Source of the DNA: JBKDZP01 sp047971315 | GTDB taxonomy: Bacteria > Bacillota_I > Bacilli_A > RF39 > UBA660 | Assembly (NCBI GenBank): GCA_047971315.1 | Contig: JBKDZP010000016.1 | Location: 1-64,000, forward strand | Direction: 5' to 3' | DNA: 64,000 nucleotides | In this document: in pieces, positions 61,046 through 64,000 of the stretch | Position numbering within the stretch: position 1 is the stretch's first letter | Layout: each line of letters begins with the position of its first letter | Notes under the pieces: generated by a model | Databases searched by the model: none | What the model was told of the DNA's origin: nothing | Seen by the model: the letters and a program-made list of their open reading frames with translations, nothing else | Position numbers and translations under genes: made by a program

Positions 61046-62857
61046 TTAGTTTTGAAATTGTGAATTATATAAATCAAAATAAAATCCATTTTGTTTCATT
61101 AATTGTTCATGATTTCCTTGTTCAATAATATTACCATCTTTCATAACTAATATTAAATCAGCATTTTTAATTGTTGATAATCTATGAGCTATTATGAATG
61201 ATGTTCTATTTTCCATTAGTTTATCCATTGCTTTCTGAACTAATTCTTCTGTTCTTGTATCTACTGATGATGTTGCTTCATCTAGAATTAAAAATGGTTT
61301 ATTTTCAATCATTCCACGAGCAATTGTAAGTAATTGCTTTTGTCCTGCTGATATACTTTCAGCATCTGCTAAGATTGTATCATATCCATCTGGCAAAGTT
61401 TTAATAAAATGATCAATTCCAACTATTTCACAAACTCTTTTAATTTCAGCATCTGTTACATCTTCTTTATTATATTTAATATTTTCTTTTACACTACCAT
61501 TGAAAATCCAAGAATCTTGAAGCACCATTACAAATAAATCATGAATATTTTCTCTTGTTAAGTCTTTTGTAGAAACTCCATCTATTTTAATATCTCCTGA
61601 ATTTATTTCATAAAATTTCATTAGTAAGTTTACCATAGTAGTTTTCCCTGCACCAGTTGGTCCTACAATTGCTATTTTATCACCAGGATTTGATTTAGCA
61701 CTAAAGTCATTAATGATTACTTTATCTTCATTGTATCCAAATTTAACATGTTCAAATTCAATATTACCTTTTGCTTCTTTGTTTGTAATTACTTTTGTTT
61801 GAACTTCTTTAGTCATCTCTTCTTCTTCTAAAAATTTAAATACTCTCTCACTTGCAGCTGCAGCAGATTGAAGTTGTGTTGTAGCTTGAGCTATAGTCAT
61901 TAATGGATTTGTGAAAATTCTAACATATATCATAAATGATACTATTGTCCCCATTGTTACATCACCATTTATTACTAACATTGCTCCTACTACACAAACT
62001 GATACATAACCAAAGTTTCCAATAAAACTCATAATTGGTTGCATAAGTCCAGACATAAATTGACTTTTTCTAGCACTTTCATATAATTTATTATTAATTT
62101 CATCAAATTTATTATTTGCTTCATCTAATCCATTATATACTTTTACAACATTATGTCCTGAATAAATTTCTTCAATATGTCCATTTAAACTTCCTAATTC
62201 TTGTTGTTGTTGTGTGAAATATTTTTGAGATTTAGTTAAAATAATCATCATTAATAAAAATCCTAAAATAGTTGCTATTATTGCAGTTGATGCCATTATC
62301 CAATTTGTTATAAACATCATAATTAATACTCCACCAAGTAAGGTAATAGCACTAATTAATGAAACTACACTTTGACTCATTGTTTGACCAATTGTATCAA
62401 CATCGTTTGTTACTCTTGATAATATATCTCCATAACTATTATTGTCAAAAAATTTAAGAGGTAAAATATTAATTTTATTTGATATTTCATTTCGAAGATT
62501 TTTTGAAAATTTATTTGTAACTGTAGCCATTATATATCCTTGAATATATCCAAATAATACACTTAATGAATAAATTGTAATTAAAAATATAAATATACTT
62601 TTTACTTTATCTAAATCTATTCCAGTAAATAATCCATTCACAATTTCATTAGTTATATCACTTAGTTTAGATGGTCCAATTATTGAAAATATTGAACTTA
62701 AAATTGCTAATATGATAGCTACAATTATAGCTGTAAAATATGGTTTTAACTTCTTAATCAATTTTAAAACAGATTGTTTAAAATTTTTTGCTTTTTCCGG
62801 GTCTCCTCCCATTCCTGGAGGACCCATATGTTTTTGTTGTTTATTTTCATTATTCAT
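61046..62857 (-). CDS. ABC exporter half, consensus Walker B
   Basis: 603 residues. A Gly/Pro/Met-rich start (HMGPPGMGGDPEKAKNF) precedes six membrane helices (~35-320) and an ATPase with Walker A GPTGAGKTTMVNL (~398), signature ESISAGQKQLLTIARG (~505) and Walker B FLILDEATSSVDTRTE (~525). The consensus catalytic Glu is present. It overlaps the next ABC gene by 8 bases and has AGGAGG before ATG 62857. The pair is a heterodimeric type IV exporter (TM287/288, LmrCD type), often for drugs or lipids; the substrate is unknown. Confidence 0.92.
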   Translation of the reverse strand: MNNENKQQKHMGPPGMGGDPEKAKNFKQSVLKLIKKLKPYFTAIIVAIILAILSSIFSIIGPSKLSDITNEIVNGLFTGIDLDKVKSIFIFLITIYSLSVLFGYIQGYIMATVTNKFSKNLRNEISNKINILPLKFFDNNSYGDILSRVTNDVDTIGQTMSQSVVSLISAITLLGGVLIMMFITNWIMASTAIIATILGFLLMMIILTKSQKYFTQQQQELGSLNGHIEEIYSGHNVVKVYNGLDEANNKFDEINNKLYESARKSQFMSGLMQPIMSFIGNFGYVSVCVVGAMLVINGDVTMGTIVSFMIYVRIFTNPLMTIAQATTQLQSAAAASERVFKFLEEEEMTKEVQTKVITNKEAKGNIEFEHVKFGYNEDKVIINDFSAKSNPGDKIAIVGPTGAGKTTMVNLLMKFYEINSGDIKIDGVSTKDLTRENIHDLFVMVLQDSWIFNGSVKENIKYNKEDVTDAEIKRVCEIVGIDHFIKTLPDGYDTILADAESISAGQKQLLTIARGMIENKPFLILDEATSSVDTRTEELVQKAMDKLMENRTSFIIAHRLSTIKNADLILVMKDGNIIEQGNHEQLMKQNGFYFDLYNSQFQN

Positions 62858-64000
62858 TTTCTAGTTCCTCCTTTGAAAGTTGCGATAAAGCTATTTCTTT
62901 ATATACTTCACAATCACTTAATAACTGTTTATGTGTACCATTTCCAACTACTTTGCCATTATCTAATACTATAATTTTATCAGCATTTTTAATAGTACCA
63001 ATTCTTTGTGCAACTATTAATGTTGTAGCATCCTTAGTATATTTTTTTAATTCTTTTCTAAGTAAGTAATCTGTTTTATAATCAAGTGCAGAAAATGAAT
63101 CATCAAATATATAAATTTCTGGATTTCTTGCAATTGCTCTTGCTATTCCTAATCTTTGTTTTTGTCCACCAGAAAGGTTTGTTCCACCTTGTGCGATATT
63201 TGTTTCATAAGTATCACTTAATTTTTCAACAAAGTCTTGACCTTGAGCAACTCTTACTGCTTCCTTTATTTCTTCTTTTTTACAATTTGAACCATAAGAT
63301 ACATTATAATTTATACTCCCCATAAACATTACTGCTTTTTGTGGAATATATCCTAATTTTTTATATAATTCTTCTTGTTTATATTCTTTTACATTGATTC
63401 CATCTACTAAAATTTCCCCATGTGTTACATCATAAAATCTTGGAATTAAATTTATTAAAGATGACTTACCACTTCCTGTTGATCCAATAAACGCAATAGT
63501 TTCACCTTTATTTACTTTAAAGTTAATATTTTCTAGCAAATATTCTTCAGCATCTGGATATTTAAATGATACATTTTTAAATTCAATTGTACCTTGTTCT
63601 TTTGACGTAGTCTTTTTTCCATCAACTATAGAATTTTTTGTTTTTAACACTTCATTAATTCTTTTAATTGATACACTAGCTCTAGGATATATTATAAATA
63701 TTATCGCTAACATCATAAATGATATTATAACTTGCATTGCATAAGATGAGAATACTACCATATTACTAAATAAATCAAGTTTATCTAACATACTAGCTTC
63801 ATCAATTAAGTATGCTCCAACAAAGTATATCAAAAGAGTTAACGATGACATTATAAATGTCATAACAGGTTGCATTAGCGACATAAGTCGACCAGTAAAC
63901 ATATTGGTTTTTGTTAATTCATTATTAGCTGTCTCAAATCTATCTGTTTGAAATTTTTCAGCATTAAAAGCTCTAACAACTCTAATTCCAGTTAAATTTT
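62850..64000 (-). CDS. ABC exporter half, degenerate catalytic site (cut by window edge)
   Basis: The frame is open to position 64000 (383 residues seen); an ATG at 63902 lies inside a conserved helix region (NLTGIRVVRAFNAEKFQ upstream of it) and is not the start. Visible are the last membrane helices, Walker A FIGSTGSGKSSLINLIP, signature NLSGGQKQRLGIARA and Walker B IYIFDDSFSALD, where the catalytic Glu is Asp. One degenerate and one consensus site is the mark of heterodimeric exporters, here paired with 61046-62857. Confidence 0.92.
   Translation of the reverse strand, partial: NLTGIRVVRAFNAEKFQTDRFETANNELTKTNMFTGRLMSLMQPVMTFIMSSLTLLIYFVGAYLIDEASMLDKLDLFSNMVVFSSYAMQVIISFMMLAIIFIIYPRASVSIKRINEVLKTKNSIVDGKKTTSKEQGTIEFKNVSFKYPDAEEYLLENINFKVNKGETIAFIGSTGSGKSSLINLIPRFYDVTHGEILVDGINVKEYKQEELYKKLGYIPQKAVMFMGSINYNVSYGSNCKKEEIKEAVRVAQGQDFVEKLSDTYETNIAQGGTNLSGGQKQRLGIARAIARNPEIYIFDDSFSALDYKTDYLLRKELKKYTKDATTLIVAQRIGTIKNADKIIVLDNGKVVGNGTHKQLLSDCEVYKEIALSQLSKEELENE

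Overview
The window is a very AT-rich stretch of a low-GC Gram-positive chromosome. Trp is read from TGG and several genes end in TGA (for example at 24401, 29701 and 12500), so this is the standard bacterial code and not the Mycoplasma code. Strong AGGAGG or AGGTG ribosome sites, YlxM/FtsY, YqeG/YqeH, RNase J, TmcAL, a YceD-L32 pair, OhrR and a SpoVID-like protein point to a reduced-genome member of the Bacilli/Erysipelotrichia-Mycoplasmatota area (uncultured gut lineages of the RF39 type would fit). That placement is inference; no rRNA is present.

Region 1-30 kb is mostly housekeeping. It holds the 5' end of an HD-GYP phosphodiesterase, tRNA-Ser(GCU), a yqeH-yqeG-NrtR operon, a giant Cys-rich type IV pilin-like protein (3084-5609) and a HerA-like ATPase with ylxM and ftsY. 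Then come RNase J, an orphan sensor kinase, a Cys-less EIIB-like membrane protein, RodA, a second small pilin, L32, TmcAL, pyruvate kinase, a SWIM-SNF2 helicase and a second HerA paralogue. A SpoVID-like/CotS-like pair, Lon, RmuC, a VTT membrane protein and a rhodanese close the section.

Region 30-52.6 kb is the highlight: about 22 kb of one-directional (minus strand) genes that join a complete-looking Tad/Flp pilus assembly set to a type IV secretion set. The Tad part has a SAF/CpaB protein, the CpaF ATPase, TadB, TadC, a Flp-like small pilin, three TadE-like minor pilins and a TadZ/CpaE-like protein. The T4SS part has two VirB2-like proteins, VirB6/TrbL, PrgI/VirB3, VirB4 split into two cistrons, a SpoIID+CHAP wall hydrolase, a lipoprotein and a VirD4 coupling protein. 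It starts with three secreted or membrane proteins of unknown function, including a 955-residue Cys-rich surface protein. No relaxase, integrase, attachment site or prepilin peptidase is visible. The Flp-like pilin and the first VirB2-like gene each have their own strong promoter directly behind the stop codon of the preceding gene, and a terminator plus new promoter separates the two VirB2-like genes. I infer a fixed, chimeric envelope machine (pilus, DNA or protein transfer, or contact) and not an ordinary conjugative element.

Region 52.6-64 kb holds a plus-strand VTC/DUF4956/beta-helix operon. On the minus strand there follow an RluA-type pseudouridine synthase, two unknown proteins, and a gpx-ohrR-trxB peroxide-response operon whose promoter carries a perfect OhrR-box-like palindrome. 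A decayed surface-protein remnant and a heterodimeric ABC exporter that runs off the right edge complete the window.
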